64,000 nt of DNA from Leucogyrophana mollusca (GCA_021014945.1 MU266392.1:62001-126000); one strand, 5' to 3'; positions 9,642-23,213 are shown, numbered from the stretch's first letter. The notes: generated from the letters alone by a model not told the origin. Made by a program: numbers and translations.

Positions 9642-12600
9642 CTACTGTTTCATTTGGCGCAGAATACGCTCATGAAGCGCCCGCGTAACAGCGGTGACCA
9701 CCCCTTTGTGGCATACAACTCCGACATCAATCGGCGCAATTCCACCAGCATTGGAGTTCCCGGACCGTACCGACCGTATGGCATCCAGCACGAGCGAAGA
9801 GAAGTCACTGATGGGCTGTAGCCCTATGGCATCGGTTGTAGACGTAGATGGCGTCAGTTCCTCGCCACGAAACAGGGAGCGTGCACCATCGATGATGGCA
9901 ATGCGCTGTCCAGTCATTAACCGGAAGTCGAGGGCATGTCTAGGTGAATCGACCGTCAGCTTTGTGTGTTCGATAAAGTATGCCGCGCAAACTTAAAGGG
10001 AGAGCTTAGAACACACCTCAAGTCACCATATAACACTCGATACCAACCCACACCCTTCACAAAGGTGTCGACCCATGCTTCGTGCGCAATTATGTTTCCA
10101 GTCGCGGTCGTCCTCCCTCGTCCCCTTGCAACCGGCGATTTCGCCTCGCCTGCCGTGTACCGCATGGTCTCCAGCTCGACGGCGACTGGAAGGGTGTCTC
10201 GCAGTAGCTCAACAAGGCGATGTAGAGAAGGGGCGAGAGGCCCATGACGGAGAATGTGCCGCAAGTATGGCTCCGCGTCCTCGTGGGGGTTAGTGCGATG
10301 TTGAGTAAATAGCGGTGGCGGCGGGGCAAGAGAGGGTGGCCGAAGAAGGGCAAGTATAGGTGCGCAGCGGGAGAATCGGAGGTCGAATGACCCCCCAGTC
10401 GGCGACAGCTGATCTGTACAGCTTATAGAAACCGTGTAGTCCTGTTGAGAGTGGATCAGTTATACTGTTAGACTTGCCAGGGCGGAAGGCTTACACCAGA
10501 GTAGGCAAATTCGACTGTTTGTAAATCGAAAGACAATAACCGCACGTCCTGCCATTTTTTCTCTTTCGCCATCCGAGCGACTACCGTAGCGAACAGATCA
10601 GCCGGTGGACCAGAAAAGGAAGGCCAGGGACTTCAAGTACACACCTTCACGAGCGATTACCACCATTTTCGATACCCTAGCCCACTCCTCCAGAAATTCA
10701 TCCACGCATGTGTCCACATCTTCCGACAAAAATGAAACTACAGCCTTTGTCGCGTCATATATGATCCTCTTTGACGGTCGTATGATGTCACTGCTTCCTG
10801 CACGCTTCCCTACAGGCTGTTGTACATATTTGAGTTTCACACATGTTACAACTTGCACCTTTTTATCGCTCCACCAGTTCAGTGGTATGACACGTATGTT
10901 GGGCATTGCGGCCTCAGCAGCGGGCGCACCAGAGAGGATATCGGTGGACTGGACGCAGAGAGCGGGGACAAAGCGAGCGAGAGAGGATTGTGTATGGAAG
11001 AGGTCCGGGGTGAGGGGTACGTCACTTGATGGATTTACGTGGGTGTAGGGTATGCCTCGGAGCTTAAACTGAAGCTCGACCTTCGTATATGCTACACGGG
11101 CGCTAGAGGAAGCACTGTAACCACATGTACGGATGTGATATACCAATGTGTTCTCACCAGCAGTAAGCATACAGCTCCCGTAGAAGTTGCGTCTCGATGT
11201 TGAAGCTGAGATTGACTGTTGGTGGATCACAAAAATGAAGGATACTGCGGCTGCCACTCACCTGGTCTCCTCACGGCTCCAGCTCCTGCTCGCACCATTA
11301 GGGAGGTCTCTCTTTCTCTTCAGACCGATTTGTACAGCATTATCTGGCGAGCGGCTTCCCACAATTATGTCGTGGATGCCGGTGCCCCTGTCGCCGCGTA
11401 TACGCTGGACATCCAACCATCCGATATCCTCCATTACCATGTTGCAGTACATGGTATCAGTCAATACCTTGACAGAAATCAGTGCATACCGGAACTCCTC
11501 ATCAGTGATGACTAGGACGAGGTAGTGGTTTGGGAAATTTGCGAGCTGGATATACATCGATCCTCGCACAGAGGGTCCAAGTTTTAGCAGCTCTAATTTA
11601 TTGAATGCGTTTAATTTATTTTCGGGCAGAAACATGTTTCAGCTACTCACCTTCTTTAGAGAAGTTGCGTTGGCGGAATATTTGAAGGCCTAGGTAGTTT
11701 GCCTTCTGCTCGGCAAGGTCGATTATTGTCTGACATGACACAGGCAATGTCAGCGCTCGCTGGGGGAACAGCCACACCCAAGCACGTACAGCAAAGCGCA
11801 GCCTGACAAGGGCATCTAGCAGCATTGTAGGGCTCTCGTTCAGCCTCTCGGATACCGCAGCGAAGCGTGGTCCGCGACCAGCGGCGGCAAGATCACCCGT
11901 ATCCCGTAAGCTCAATCTGCCGGCTCTGGTATCGATCGAGACGATCACCACCTCATCAGCGCATAGGTGAACACGAAGTGCATTCAAACCACCTGCAATA
12001 CGTGCATCAGATGCTACCGACCCCGATGATCATGCTAACAATAGACAGACCTTCCGAGACCAGAGTAACTTTGCCTTCGGGTGAGAAGATTGCTCGTGTT
12101 GGGCCACGCTGAAGCTGTAGTTGGAATGCCCTGAGGATAGCTTTGGCATGTGCTTCAATGACTGTCCGCAGTATAGACTCAAAATCGATATTGTCGGCAT
12201 CCTGTGGTATCCCGTCAGGCTACCATTTCGAAGGCATGGGGGTACTTACCACTATGAGTTCCCCAACCGCCGACACCGCGTCGTCCTGGTCGATGGGGAC
12301 ACCAAGCGCATTCTTCGTGGGCTCCCACCGTACCCGAAATTTCAGGCCCTCTACCTCGTCAGACGGCTTTGCATCGCCAAGCTTCGCTTTTTGTTGCAGT
12401 TCGGCGAGCATGCGGACTTTAGGCGAACGGGCGGGGCCACCACCTGCTTGCTGGGTTGCCCGGTTTTCGACTATGGAAATTGTGAGGGTGCCACCATGGA
12501 GAGGAAGTTTTGGACGAGTGATGGGCTGCGGGCGTCCGGGTATAGAAGGGGGTGGTTGTCGACTTGATCAGACTTATGAGTAAGGATACGGGTAGGGTAG

Positions 12601-14187
12601 GAAATGTCCTTACATCCAATATGAGACGGCGAGAGTTTTACGACCATTGGTCATTTCAGTCCTTAGAAAATCCGACCAACCGAGCGAGCGCATTCTCTGG
12701 GCCTGAATAGAGAGGATGGCTGGGTTAGGATGCCTGATACTCAGATTGGCTCACAGAAAACGTACCTGGTACCATAGTATCTCGAGTTGATACGACAGCG
12801 ACATAATCTCTATCGAGACGGATTTAATGATCAGAGGTATGCTGGACAAGAATCAAGTGATTGAGACCTCACGGAGGAAGTTAAAGAGCCTTATGAGTGG
12901 CGCGTCGACTGTACCTGGGAGCAACTGGGGTCTCGGAGGAGTGTCGGGGCCTACCACAGGGTCCGATTCTTCGGGGAGTGGCAGATAGAATGCCATGCGG
13001 GAGTCCGCCTCATCGGCCATGTGGCGTTTGAGCACGCCAGTGGGCTCGGGAGGGAATTCTGTTCCATGAGGTGAGCATCAACAATCCCAGCATCTGATCG
13101 CACTTACCGTGGGTCCCCGTAAGATCGCCCCCAACGGTGATGAGAAACCGGACCCCAACGAAGAACCACCCATCGTCCTTCTCAGCGCCACGAAGACAGA
13201 TGGAAGCCTTGAAGAGCTTCGGAACTGTGAAATGCACTCTGCCGTTCGCTGCTCAAATAAACTGGTTCAACAGGAATATGGGCAATGAATACCATTTTGG
13301 CAAGTACCAATGTAGTGCTGAGACATCTCAACAGGGATTATCTCATGCATGCGCAGTCGATAGCGGAGCGCATCTTCCATGTCTGTTAACGTTTTCGATA
13401 CTTCCGCGTCCGTCAAAGGGACTACGGGGATAATGGACTTCTATAACCTTTGTGAGTCCATGGATACTATTTACATGGCGGCGAAAGGAGACCTTGATTC
13501 CGGAAGGAAGCCTCTTATATGTGCCTGACGTGAGCACGTCAAGAGAGGTGAGGAGGTCATGGTTACGGAGCCTGCTTTCCGGTGTAAAGTTTGGTCTGAT
13601 GGGTCCCTTACCTGACACTTACCTTGCAGGGTCCAAACTCTCTCTAGCATAGGTTAGGCCACGCATCACGTCTTCGAATTGTTGGTTCTGGTTCATAAGA
13701 AACGCGGTAATATTCTGTGTACATGGGACCGTAAGTGTTGCATGGAAGCCGAGTGGGATAGGTGGCACACCATGCATTTCTGGACCGTCTCCGCGTCGCG
13801 AGCCCACTTCGTAATAGCGTATAACTTGACCACCTGCTTCTTCGTTTTGACGACCCAATCTGCAAGAGTGCGTTTTCGCGCCATATCCGACATGTTTGGG
13901 AGACTGCAATACGTAAATACTGCCGGATACGTTGGACCTCGCAACACCACTCACGTTTCCGCGAGCTCACAAAGCTCAGCATAAATTGCTTGCATCACCC
14001 GAGATAGAAGTTCTCCCAAGGGCACCTGTCCGTCATGAACTACGGGCAGTTCTTTCTCCAACTCCTCCAGGGTTGGTTCATAAATGCCATTGGCTTGCGC
14101 TCCATTGAGAACCGCGAGTGCTTCGGCCTTTTGTTTCTGCATGTCGAAAGGCATGCCATTCTGGCCGTCTACAGCGTGGGGAATCAT
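9642..14187 (-). CDS. MED14: Mediator of RNA polymerase II transcription subunit 14
   Basis: MED14 (Rgr1 in yeast) is the backbone subunit that links the head, middle and tail of the Mediator complex in the nucleus. The ATG at 14187 opens a short variable tail, then LEELEKELPVVHDGQVPLGE and LLSRVMQAIYAELCELAET. The next exon carries the strongly conserved ARKRTLADWVVKTKKQVVKL and KWARDAETVQKCM, followed by FLMNQNQQFEDVMRGLTYAR and HDLLTSLDVLTSGTYKRLP. The middle has YLGLQIFRQRNF and the block IQLANFPNHYLVLVITDEEF (about 11530-11600), both typical of fungal MED14. The C-terminal exons are less conserved and end RILRQMKQ with TAG at 9642. The gene has a dozen or more exons; I did not place every junction. 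It is head-to-head with the P5B ATPase gene, start codons 270 bp apart. Confidence 0.9.
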
Positions 14188-14457
14188 GATCGAGGAATCC
14201 AGCAGCTTTCCACGCGATCAGAAGCTACGGTTGAATGCTGTAGAGATTGCCAGCAAGGCTCCAACGCGGAGACCGGAAGACCGAGTGAAATGGGCGAGTA
14301 CAAAGGAATTACTTATGGATAGCCGAGCAACCTCACAGCCAAGATACAGGCAAATAAATACATACATAAATGTTAACTCCAAAATTATCCATGTCGTAAA
14401 CGGACTGCAGCCAACTCCTGTGGTCCCGAACTTGACCTATCTCTGGCGTCTTCATCC
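14188..14457. promoter_or_regulatory. Divergent promoter between MED14 and P5B ATPase
   Basis: The 270 bp between the two start codons must hold both promoters and 5' UTRs. It is A/T-rich in its middle (about 14330-14400, with a run resembling AATAAATACATACATAAA). No motif could be assigned to a specific factor. Confidence 0.5.
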
Positions 14458-17400
14458 ATGGCCTCTCCAGGCCCCAGCCAGCTATATGATTACACAGAAG
14501 GGGCATCCACAGTTGACATAAATGCCGCCGTACAGCAAACTTCTCGAGCGCGGAGGGACTCGCAGCACAGTGATGCCTACGGAGGTGAAGATGGCGTGGG
14601 TGCGATGTTCGACGGCCCAGCGCACGCAACCATACCCAGCAGCACGTCGCGGATGACTTATACCGATAGAAGCCTTGCAGGAAGGAGAAGCGGCGAGTTC
14701 TCAAGGAATAGGCGGAGAAGTGAAGATGGCCGAGTATCTGAAGGGAAGGGTTGGACGAACCGTAGGATGAGCACAGAAAGCCAGCTATCGCAAGGGACGG
14801 AGGCACGCAGGAGTGAAGGAGAAGAGGTAGAAGGCCAGGAGGGCATTGTAGGGAGAGGAAGGCGGAGGAAGAGATCCATCTCTCCACCCTTGAACCAGCG
14901 CACGTCGGTTTTTGAGAATATCGCTCACTTGTTCGGCAGATCTGCTGCTGGAGAGTCCTCTGCTCGTAGGCCATCGTTTTCGCAGCGTTCTTCCGCTTCG
15001 TCTACTCGGCGCTCGCGACGTAGCCGCCAGTCGGACGCCGGCTCAGACTACGCTCTCGAAACAGACGATGAAGGGGACGAGCGCTGGGGCTATTCTTCGG
15101 GTGAAGAAGATGACGGCACAAACTCAGTCGTTTCCGTCAACTCTACCCCCAGTGAAATAGATTATGGTTCGTATCCTCCTTCGCCAGCTGCGTCCGCTTC
15201 TCTTCCGCTCTTCTCCTCCGACCCGATATTCGGAGACGAAGTTCGTATAGACTTGGGCGTGCCCCTCGAGACTCTCGATCCACCACCACCAGGTCCTCCA
15301 AGCAGGCAGGTGATATATATTGCAGATGAGGACAGTTCTATCCGCTTCGTCGGCTATGAGGTCGTTATCTGGAGACAGCTGCTCTGGCGATTCTGCTGTT
15401 TCGTAACTCTTGGCCTCCTTGGCCTCCTAGGACACTGGTTTCCGCGACTTTGGCTTCGATGGGTGGTTTACGAGAAAGCTTTTAAGCATCTCAAACATGG
15501 CTTTGTCGTAGTGGAGGTGCGTCGTGGTACAATACGACTCGGGAGCCCCCGGCTGACGGGGCACAGTCTGCACATAGGGATATTACACTATTTCCCGTCA
15601 AGAGGTTGAAATATCCGTATTCGCGATCTACAGTGTTTCCAACTGTATCACCGGAGCCAAATGGACGCCCAGGACTTCTTAGACGGGGATCGACTTCGTC
15701 GCCTCCAAAACCGAATGGAGACATCGTAGATATGCTTCAGGATCTACATATCGTTGATTATCGATATTCCCGTTTCGCTTTGGACGTGCAGACGGGATAC
15801 TTCTGCATGATACGGTGCGTCATACCTGTTGGGTCGACTTCGAGTCCAACTGAAGTTGATACTCAGAGACTGGCGAGATCCTTATTGGACAGGCCTTCAT
15901 TCAGTTCATAATGGGCTCTCTCAGCCTATCCGACAACAGCGACTCACACTCTTTGGCCCCAATCTCGTCGACATCGAAGGGAAATCGGTGATGTCGCTTC
16001 TCATCGACGAGGTAGGTTTTAGTTTGGTCCACCCACGAGGTGAACTTGATTCGATCCCAGATTATCCACCCTTTTTACGTCTTTCAAGTCGCAAGTATCA
16101 TTCTGTGGTCCTTGGATGACTATTATTACTATGCATTCTGTATTGCGCTTATCTCGACGCTGAGTGTGGTTACCACCCTTATTGACACCAAAAAGGTGAG
16201 CCGCAGTCTATATAAACATGACGCACCTTAATATGATGGCACCAGACTATAAGAAGGATGCGGGATATGTCACGTTTTTCCTGCGAGGTGACGGTCTTTG
16301 CAGACGGAACATGTAAGCGTCAGGACAGCTGCCTTCATTTGTCTACGCCCCCTAATATCTCTCAGGGGTCGAGCGTGACTCCTCTGACTTGGTACCAGGC
16401 GATATCATCAACCTTTCAGAGCTCCGATCTACCCTGTTTCCCGCCGATATGTTCCTGCTTTCTGGAGACGCAATCGTTAACGAGAGCATGCTCACGGGTG
16501 AAAGTGTTCCAGTTTCCAAAAGCCCAGTAAAGGACGACGACATTTCCCGCTGGAAAGACGCGAAGGATGTGCAGGGTGAAATGGCTAAAAGCTTCATGCA
16601 CGCCGGCACTAGGGTCGTCCGTATACGCAATGCTCTCGCACTGGATGGCAGTGCCGGACGACCGGCGCTAGGTCTGATTGTGCGAACCGGTAGGATGCAC
16701 CTTGTGTACTCAGACTTTACCAGGATTGATGTTTCATAGGTTTCAATACCACTAAGGGTGCACTCGTCAGATCTATGCTATTCCCGAAACCCATGGGCTT
16801 CAAATTTTATCGCGACTCGATAAGGTTCATAGGTGTCCTCGCTGGCATAGCCGGCCTCGGTTTCTGTGTCAGCGCAGTGCAGTTTATCAAGCTGGGGGTG
16901 GGTGGAGTTCCCCTGTCGTGATCTATGTTCTTACTCAATCCGTCCTCAGGTCAAACCGAGTACCATCGTGGTCCGTGCTCTCGACTTGATTACCATTGTA
17001 GTCCCCCCTGCGCTCCCGGCCACCCTGTCGATCGGGACCAGTTTCGCTTTAGGCCGTCTCCGCAAGCTCGGCATCTTTTGCATATCACCTACGCGGGTAA
17101 ACGTTGCCGGAAAGATCAACGTCTGCTGCTTCGATAAGACCGGCACGCTCACCGAGGATGGACTGGATATCTTGGGCGTCCGCTCCCTTGATCGCAACGT
17201 GCATCGGTTCGGCGAGCTCATCGATAATGTACACGACCTTCCATCTGGACGGGATCGTGCGACGTTTTTACATGCGCTTGCGACGTGCCACTCGTTGAAG
17301 ATGGTTGAGGGCGATGTTATTGGTGATCCTTTGGACGTGAAAATGTTCGAGTTTACGAAGTGGACTCTGGAGGAGGGGCTGGTCGCTGGGACGGGGATTA

Positions 17401-19748
17401 TCAAAGCTAGGGGTGGAGCGGAGAGACCCGCCGCACTTGTGCAAACCGTCGTTCGACCTCCTGGGAGCGTCCAATTCCGAGTGGAAGATGCGCTGAAGCT
17501 TGGTACGAAGGTATGGGTTTCTTGAGCCAGGGGACGTACCACAGTAACTCATGTGCTCTGGGTCAGCATGCGCACTTTCTTGAACTTGGAGTGATACGCA
17601 CATTCGAGTTTGTTTCGAATCTCAGGCGGATGAGCGTCGTGGTCAAGCGACTCAAGAGCAGCAGCATGGAGATCTACGTCAAAGGAGCCCCAGAAGTTAT
17701 GGGCGAAATATGCGAAAAGGATTCTTGTGTGTCTGTTTTCTGCGTTACTTGCCCTAACACTCAAATTGGTGTGCAGTCCCACAGGACTATGACGACCTCC
17801 TTTCTTATTATACAAGGCGAGGGTACCGTGTCATTGCCATCGCTGGCAAGAGCATAGAGGGTCTTTCTTGGCTCAAGGCTCAGAAGATGAAAAGGTGGGC
17901 AATCCAACCTCCCGTTTTCGCCTCCGACTCATTCTCCCGAAAGAGAACAAGCGGAATCCGGTCTTCGATTCCTCGGGTTGATTATATTCGAGAACAAGCT
18001 CAAACCCGGGACCACACCTGCCATACAAACTCTACGTGCCGCCCACCTGGCATGCAGAATGATCACTGGTGATAACCCTCTGACAGCGGTCAGCGTCGCT
18101 CGAGAGTGTGGTCTTGTGAACCAGGCAGCACATGTCTTTTCACCAGCTTTTATACAAGGTCAGAGCTTCCCCTTTAGAGAGGATATTCGGGACTCAACAT
18201 GCCAATGCATGCCGATAGGCAACGCGACTACACCTCTTTCTAGGGTAGAGTGGTCTTGCATGGATGACCTTTCGTGGAAATTGGATGCCTACAGCTTGAA
18301 GCCTCTGACTCCTCCCCCACATCACACAGTCGATGCGGATGAAATTGATTACCAGGACTACGCCTTAGTCGTCTCGGGCGATGTCTTCAGATGGATGATC
18401 AACCACGCTCCTCTCGAGACTTTGCAGCGTGTCAGTCTCTTATATTAACTTGTCTGAGTTTCAACAATGTCTCAATACGACCCAACAGATGCTAGTGAAA
18501 ACACAGATCTTCGCCCGAATGTCACCCGACGAAAAGAACGAGGTTGTTGAGAGACTACAATCGCTGGGCTACACCGTATTGATGTGTGGTGATGGTGCCA
18601 ATGACTGCGCTGCGCTCAAAGCTGCCGACGTCGGCATTTCACTTTCAGAGGCGGAGGCTTCTGTCGCCGCTCCATTCACGAGCAGCACCCCTGACATAAG
18701 CTGTGTAATCGAGGTTATCAAGGAGGGAAGGGCTGCATTGGTCACGAGCTTCTCCTGCTTCAAATACATGTGAGTCTCCTGCAAAGCGCGGTTACCACTG
18801 ACATTGACGCCTGATTTCAGGGCATTGTATTCTCTTATCCAGTTTACAACCATCACATTGCTATATTCATTCGCATCATCTTTGGGCGACTTCCAGGTGA
18901 GTGATATTGCGTGGGCCATAGCATCGCTGACGTCGTGCCGCGCAGTTTTTGTATATCGACCTCTTTATCATCATTCCGGTGGCTGTTTCCAGTGAGTTCG
19001 TAGTTATGATCATTTGTTCGCGATCTGATCGTGGCGACAGTGGGGCGGACACTGCCATTCCCCAAAGTCTATCCGAAACGACCGACTGCCAGCCTAGTGT
19101 CGAAAAAGGTCCTAGCGAGCCTAGTCGGACAGATCATTATCACGAGTGCAGTGCAATTCTGGACGTTCTTCTGGGTTCGGCGGCAAGAATGGTAAGTGAC
19201 ATATCCGGTCAGTGCCCCACAGTGGATTGATGTGTAACTACGAAGGTATTCACCGCCCCCGGGCGCCGATCCTAGCCGGGAAGACAACCACCTGCAAGCC
19301 ACAAATTACGAAAATACAACACTGTTCTTGGTGTCGTGCTTCCAGTATGTCCTTGTTGCTGCTGTCTTTAGCATCGGGCCGCCCTATCGCAAGTCAATGT
19401 GGACAAATGGTACGTGGTGCCCCTGTTTGTGGGTTATCGGCTGTGATGACTTCGTGTTTAGGATGGTTAATGCTCGCGATTATCACCCTGTCTCTGTTCA
19501 GCCTACTCGTGCTGCTTCACCCCCCGAAACTTCTTGCGCTCATACTAGAACTGATGCCAATACCTTTCTCGGCTCGGGCATGGCTTGTTGTCTTCGTGGG
19601 GGCAAATGTGGTCTTATCGCTGGCCTTCGAACAGTGGGCAACGCAAGTCATTTCACAAATTATCGGTGTCCTGCTTAACTGGCGCCGTGGGAAGCGGAGG
19701 TTCCGTGAGGGCAAGGCTTATAAAGCCGTGGAGGGAGGAATGCGGTAA
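14458..19748 (+). CDS. YPK9: P5B-type cation/polyamine-transporting ATPase (Ypk9/ATP13A2 family)
   Basis: P-type ATPase of the vacuole/lysosome family. Members export polyamines from the lysosome (ATP13A2) or protect against heavy metals (yeast Ypk9). Residues 1-300 are a long Ser/Arg/Glu-rich cytosolic tail, followed by the first hydrophobic segment ([16 protein letters not shown]). Later exons show [19 protein letters not shown] and the actuator motif LTGESVPV (about 16495). The helix M4 signature [20 protein letters not shown] (about 17007) has PPALP, which marks P5B rather than P5A (PPELP). The phosphorylation site is [15 protein letters not shown] (about 17134), followed by [18 protein letters not shown] and the hinge [16 protein letters not shown] (about 18590), then C-terminal helices. 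The stop follows KAVEGGMR. The key aspartate and hinge residues are present, so it should be active. There are about 15 exons. Confidence 0.95.
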
Positions 19749-20110
19749 CTTACTGCACATAGAGGATCTTATCTGCGAATCTAGAGCAATGTTTTGATGA
19801 ACATGATGATTGCTATTGGGCACTGAGCCTGGTTTCCATCAGATGCTGCGTTGTGGCCTGCTGCTATGGTGGGCCAAAATATCGTTGCCGACTCTGATTA
19901 CTATTTCAGGACGAGAGTCCGTGTAGTCGCTTCCGCTATTTCCAGACACAAGCCATTGTCTGCACTCGTTGTCTCCAAGTCCTTTTCAATCGCCCTGGCG
20001 GCTTAGCTTTCTTCATCTTCACTACCATCTTGTCGCTGCTGGTCTCGCTGAGAGAATAAGAGCTGGGTCTCTGTCCATTCGCTGCTTTTAATCTTGGGCT
20101 CTGTTCGACA
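19749..20110 (+). promoter_or_regulatory. Upstream region of the single-pass membrane protein
   Basis: Between two co-directional genes. Contains the 3' flank of the ATPase gene and pyrimidine-rich tracts just before the next start codon, a common feature of fungal core promoters. No gene seen. Confidence 0.4.
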
Positions 20111-20997
20111 ATGTTGTTCCTCGATAAATCTGTGCTATCTACTCTGTATTTTGTCTGTCTTTTCTTCGGGTTCGTGGGCGCGCTCAGGGTGCCTTCAGAT
20201 GATATCGCGCGTCGCCAAGAGGGGACTTCAACTGTCGTGGCTTCGTTCTCTACTCCTACTTCTATCACTACAACGCACGTCATCCAAACGTGAGTGAAAC
20301 CTTTTCTGGGGCCTGTGGCCTCATTCTTACCAACCGAGGCTTTTGCAGTGCGAACGGACCTGTCACCGAAACTTGCGTTCTTTCGTTCACTCCGGACGGG
20401 TCGTCGATTCAAGAAGTGCAGAATTGCACAATGTCGATGGGCAGTGACGGGGCGTCTGGCGGGGACGTTGTGTCAAGCACAGTTCTGCCCCCTTCCGCAA
20501 CGTCCAGTGGGATTATCATAAATATCGCTCCTTCGCCCAGTGTGAGTGCCTCCCCCCCTAGCACTCTGGAGAGGCTACGCAATTCACTTCCTTCATTACT
20601 TATCACCCATAATATAATTTCGTAGGATTCTGTCGCCGCCGGCTCTGCGAGTGCTTCTCCATCTGTTGCAGCCGCGTTTTCTATGCCCGGAAGGTCATTA
20701 GAGGTCCTCCCGGTCGGACTTGGAGTATTTGGGGGTATATCTGCCATCACCGTGATAATTGTTGCCCTTGTTACATACGAGCGCACACAATATCGTAAGG
20801 TCAGTGCCGCCCTACCTCTTTTTTCTCTCTCTATATCCAATCGTAATTTTTCGTTTCTTAGGCCTTCCGACTGCGCAAGCAGGCACAATCGGATGCGATC
20901 ATGGCTTATGGTGGAATGGGGAAAGGGTATACATTCTGATTACCTCAATACCTCACTGTGCTTACTCTCGATTTTCTCTCTCAGGGAACTTGTTTGA
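20111..20997 (+). CDS. Secretory type I single-pass membrane protein, unknown function
   Basis: Five exons joined by consensus splice sites; the stop TGA is at 20995-20997. The protein starts MLFLDKSVLSTLYFVCLFFG, a signal peptide ending near ALR. A Ser/Thr-rich extracellular part follows (TSTVVASFSTPTSITTTHV and VVSSTVLPPSATSSG) with two cysteines (ETCVLSF and QNCTMS). Then comes one transmembrane segment (GVFGGISAITVIIVALVTY) and a short basic cytosolic tail (YRKAFRLRKQAQSDAIMAYG). This is the architecture of fungal cell-surface stress sensors and mucins (Wsc/Mid2-like), but no WSC domain is present. The function is not assigned. Confidence 0.7.
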
Positions 20998-21251
20998 AGG
21001 CTACAATGAGTTGCACAGGCTATACTTAGTCTTAGTGTCGTCGATGCAGAGGCGCAGTACTTACCTAATCCCTGGTGGAAGGCTGGCTCCTATGTGATGC
21101 TACTTTTATCTGACTGCTCAGTGTGCCACGAGTTTCAGAAGAACACTCTAACTTAATTTCCGTGGTACTTTGAGGAGTTAACTTGAAACTGCCGCCCAGT
21201 GGCCTTGGACCCTACTTATATGCGACAACTCGCTTTTCTGTGACATCAACT

Positions 21252-22664
21252 ATGTCCCCAGCTCCCACCCTTCGTCCAGTCGACAATTTCGTTGTTACGT
21301 TCTTGGTTGACAACTGCATAGAATGGTGCGTTTGGTGCACGGTGGCTCGCGAACACACCAAGCCACTGATGTCGATGGGGCGTCGCAGGATGACGAAGCT
21401 GCCTCCGGGCTTTAAACATGAGTTGCCGCAGCATCTGATCGATCAAAACCCTCCCAAAGATCCTATAACTGGCGTTCCTGTCCTAGATTTCGAGAACTAC
21501 TGTTGCGGTGCGTTTCTATCTCACCTATAGTCGTGAGTGTCTCCGAAACGACTTAGGAGCACACGGGTTCTCTGCGCTCATTGTGAGTTGTCCAATCGAA
21601 TGGTCGACTCAGAGCCTCAAACTACTGCGTTGCAGGAGACTCAAATCAATGGGTCCAAACGGCATCTAACTCTTTTCGACACTGGTCCTGACTCACGTTC
21701 AATCGCGCGAAATGCAAGTGTCATGCAAGTTCCCGTCAATGAGATAGATAGCGTAATACTGTCGCACTGGCACTGCGATCACACCGGTGGCCTGCTCTCG
21801 TTCTTGAAGATGCGAGGCACAGAGCCATCGCCGTGCGTTGTTGATGTACACCCAGATCGGCCGTATGCACGAGGGATCGCAACCGCGCCGACATTCGAGA
21901 ACATCATCGGGCAACTAGCTGCGGACCCGACCTTCGAGCAGATTGAAGAGGCAGGAGGGAAGGTAGATATTCACCCGGAAGGCCATTCTATTGCCGATGG
22001 GACCGTGTGGGTAAGTGGGGAGATCCCGCGGGTAACCTCGTTCGAAGGCGGTCTCCCAGGAGGGATGAGGTGGATTAATCAAGAGGGAAAGGGTGGATGG
22101 GTACATGAGCCGGTGCGTCTCGCATCAGAAATAAGTGTCGTGGGACAGCTCATAAGGTGTAATGTAGCATATCATGGATGAACGCTATGCCGCCATCGAT
22201 GTCCTTGGAAAGGGGTTAGTTATTTTCAGCGCGTGAGCATAATCCTCGTCGATGAGACGCGTCCGTGCTGAAGTGGCGGGAAACAGTTGTTCACATGCAG
22301 GGATAGTCAACGTTATGAAAGATGCCATCCAAACTTTCTCCAGGCCGGTATACATGGTGGGCGTTGTCGCCCCGCTCTCCTGGAACTGGCTCAACCTCTG
22401 AGTCTGCAGGTCATAGGTGGGCTACACCTAGCCGGGACCGAACTGACTCCACGGATCCCCCCTACGGTGAACTTCTTGTCCAAACAGCTGAGACCAGCTC
22501 CGATGTACATTCTCCCAATGCATTGCTCTGGATTCCAGGCGAAAGTGGCGCTGGAAGCGGAATTTGGTGAGGGATGCGTTCCGGCTGGTGTTGGGATGAG
22601 AGTGCAGGTAGATGGTGATCGGGAGGGTGATAAGAGACTTACCCCCCCTGTTTTTACGACGTAA
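21252..22664 (+). CDS. Metallo-beta-lactamase-fold hydrolase (DHPS-like subgroup)
   Basis: Six exons with clean phase-preserving junctions. For example, the first intron (about 21325-21389) restores DNCIEW/MTKLPPG. The fold's metal-binding motif is seen in VILSHWHCDHTGGLLSFLK (H-x-H-x-D-H; about 21755), preceded by LTLFDTGPDSRSIARN. A later histidine lies in FSACSHAGIVNVMKDAI and another in IGGLHLAGTELTPRI, with the terminal active-site region MYILPMHCSGFQAK. The chosen start, MSPAPTLRPVDNFVVTFLVD, begins the beta-strand DNFVVTFLVDN that is normal for this subgroup, whose archaeal relatives are annotated as methanopterin/dihydropterin-linked enzymes. The real fungal substrate is unknown. Length, about 340 residues, is normal. 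All metal ligands appear present. Confidence 0.85.
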
Positions 22665-23213
22665 AACCGCGTAGTTCTCCGAGAAGAATGCCTTAATTTA
22701 TTTCCTCGACCCGCTGTTTTTTCCATCTGCTTGGTGGATGCTCTTTGAGCACCACACTCAAGAAGACACAGCAAAAATTTCTGCTATCAAAAGTGAGAGC
22801 TTGACCCGGGTGCTAATTTATTCACGCCAGACAAACGGCTTGCCAGGCGATGGCTAGGATGCTGGATGTCATGACTGACGACGGGATTCGTGATACTAGT
22901 AGAAGTGCGACTGATCAGAATTGTGACCAAGTTTGGAGGCCGGTGACCCCGCGGAGTCAGCATTTCAACCGCCATCCCGAATCCCAAGTAAGTAGTGGTT
23001 CAAGGATTATGACGGTAGCCAGCGAGGTGCGATGGGAAGGCTTGCAGCAAAGCAGACTTAGGTGATCCACCTGAAACTGGATCATACAAGCCAACAATAT
23101 GACAACAGATGACATTGACGTCATTTCCAGAATACTACATAGAACCAAGATGATATATTTCAGCATCCCCCAAGCACTACATCGTTCACGGAAGATTCTC
23201 AAAGATCTGATGG
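22665..23213. other. Convergent intergenic region
   Basis: Lies between the 3' ends of the metallo-hydrolase (+) and the conserved low-complexity protein (-). It probably holds both 3' UTRs. No credible coding exon was seen. Confidence 0.5.

Noticed and set aside
12121..12583. Two plus-strand frames of about 147 codons
   Set aside because: Antisense of MED14 exons; no domain features.
14333..14974. 213-codon minus-strand frame upstream of MED14
   Set aside because: Mostly antisense of the ATPase N-terminal exon; MED14 has a good start at 14187 and no splice link to this frame.
16946..17542. 198-codon minus-strand frame
   Set aside because: Antisense of the P5B ATPase phosphorylation-domain exons.
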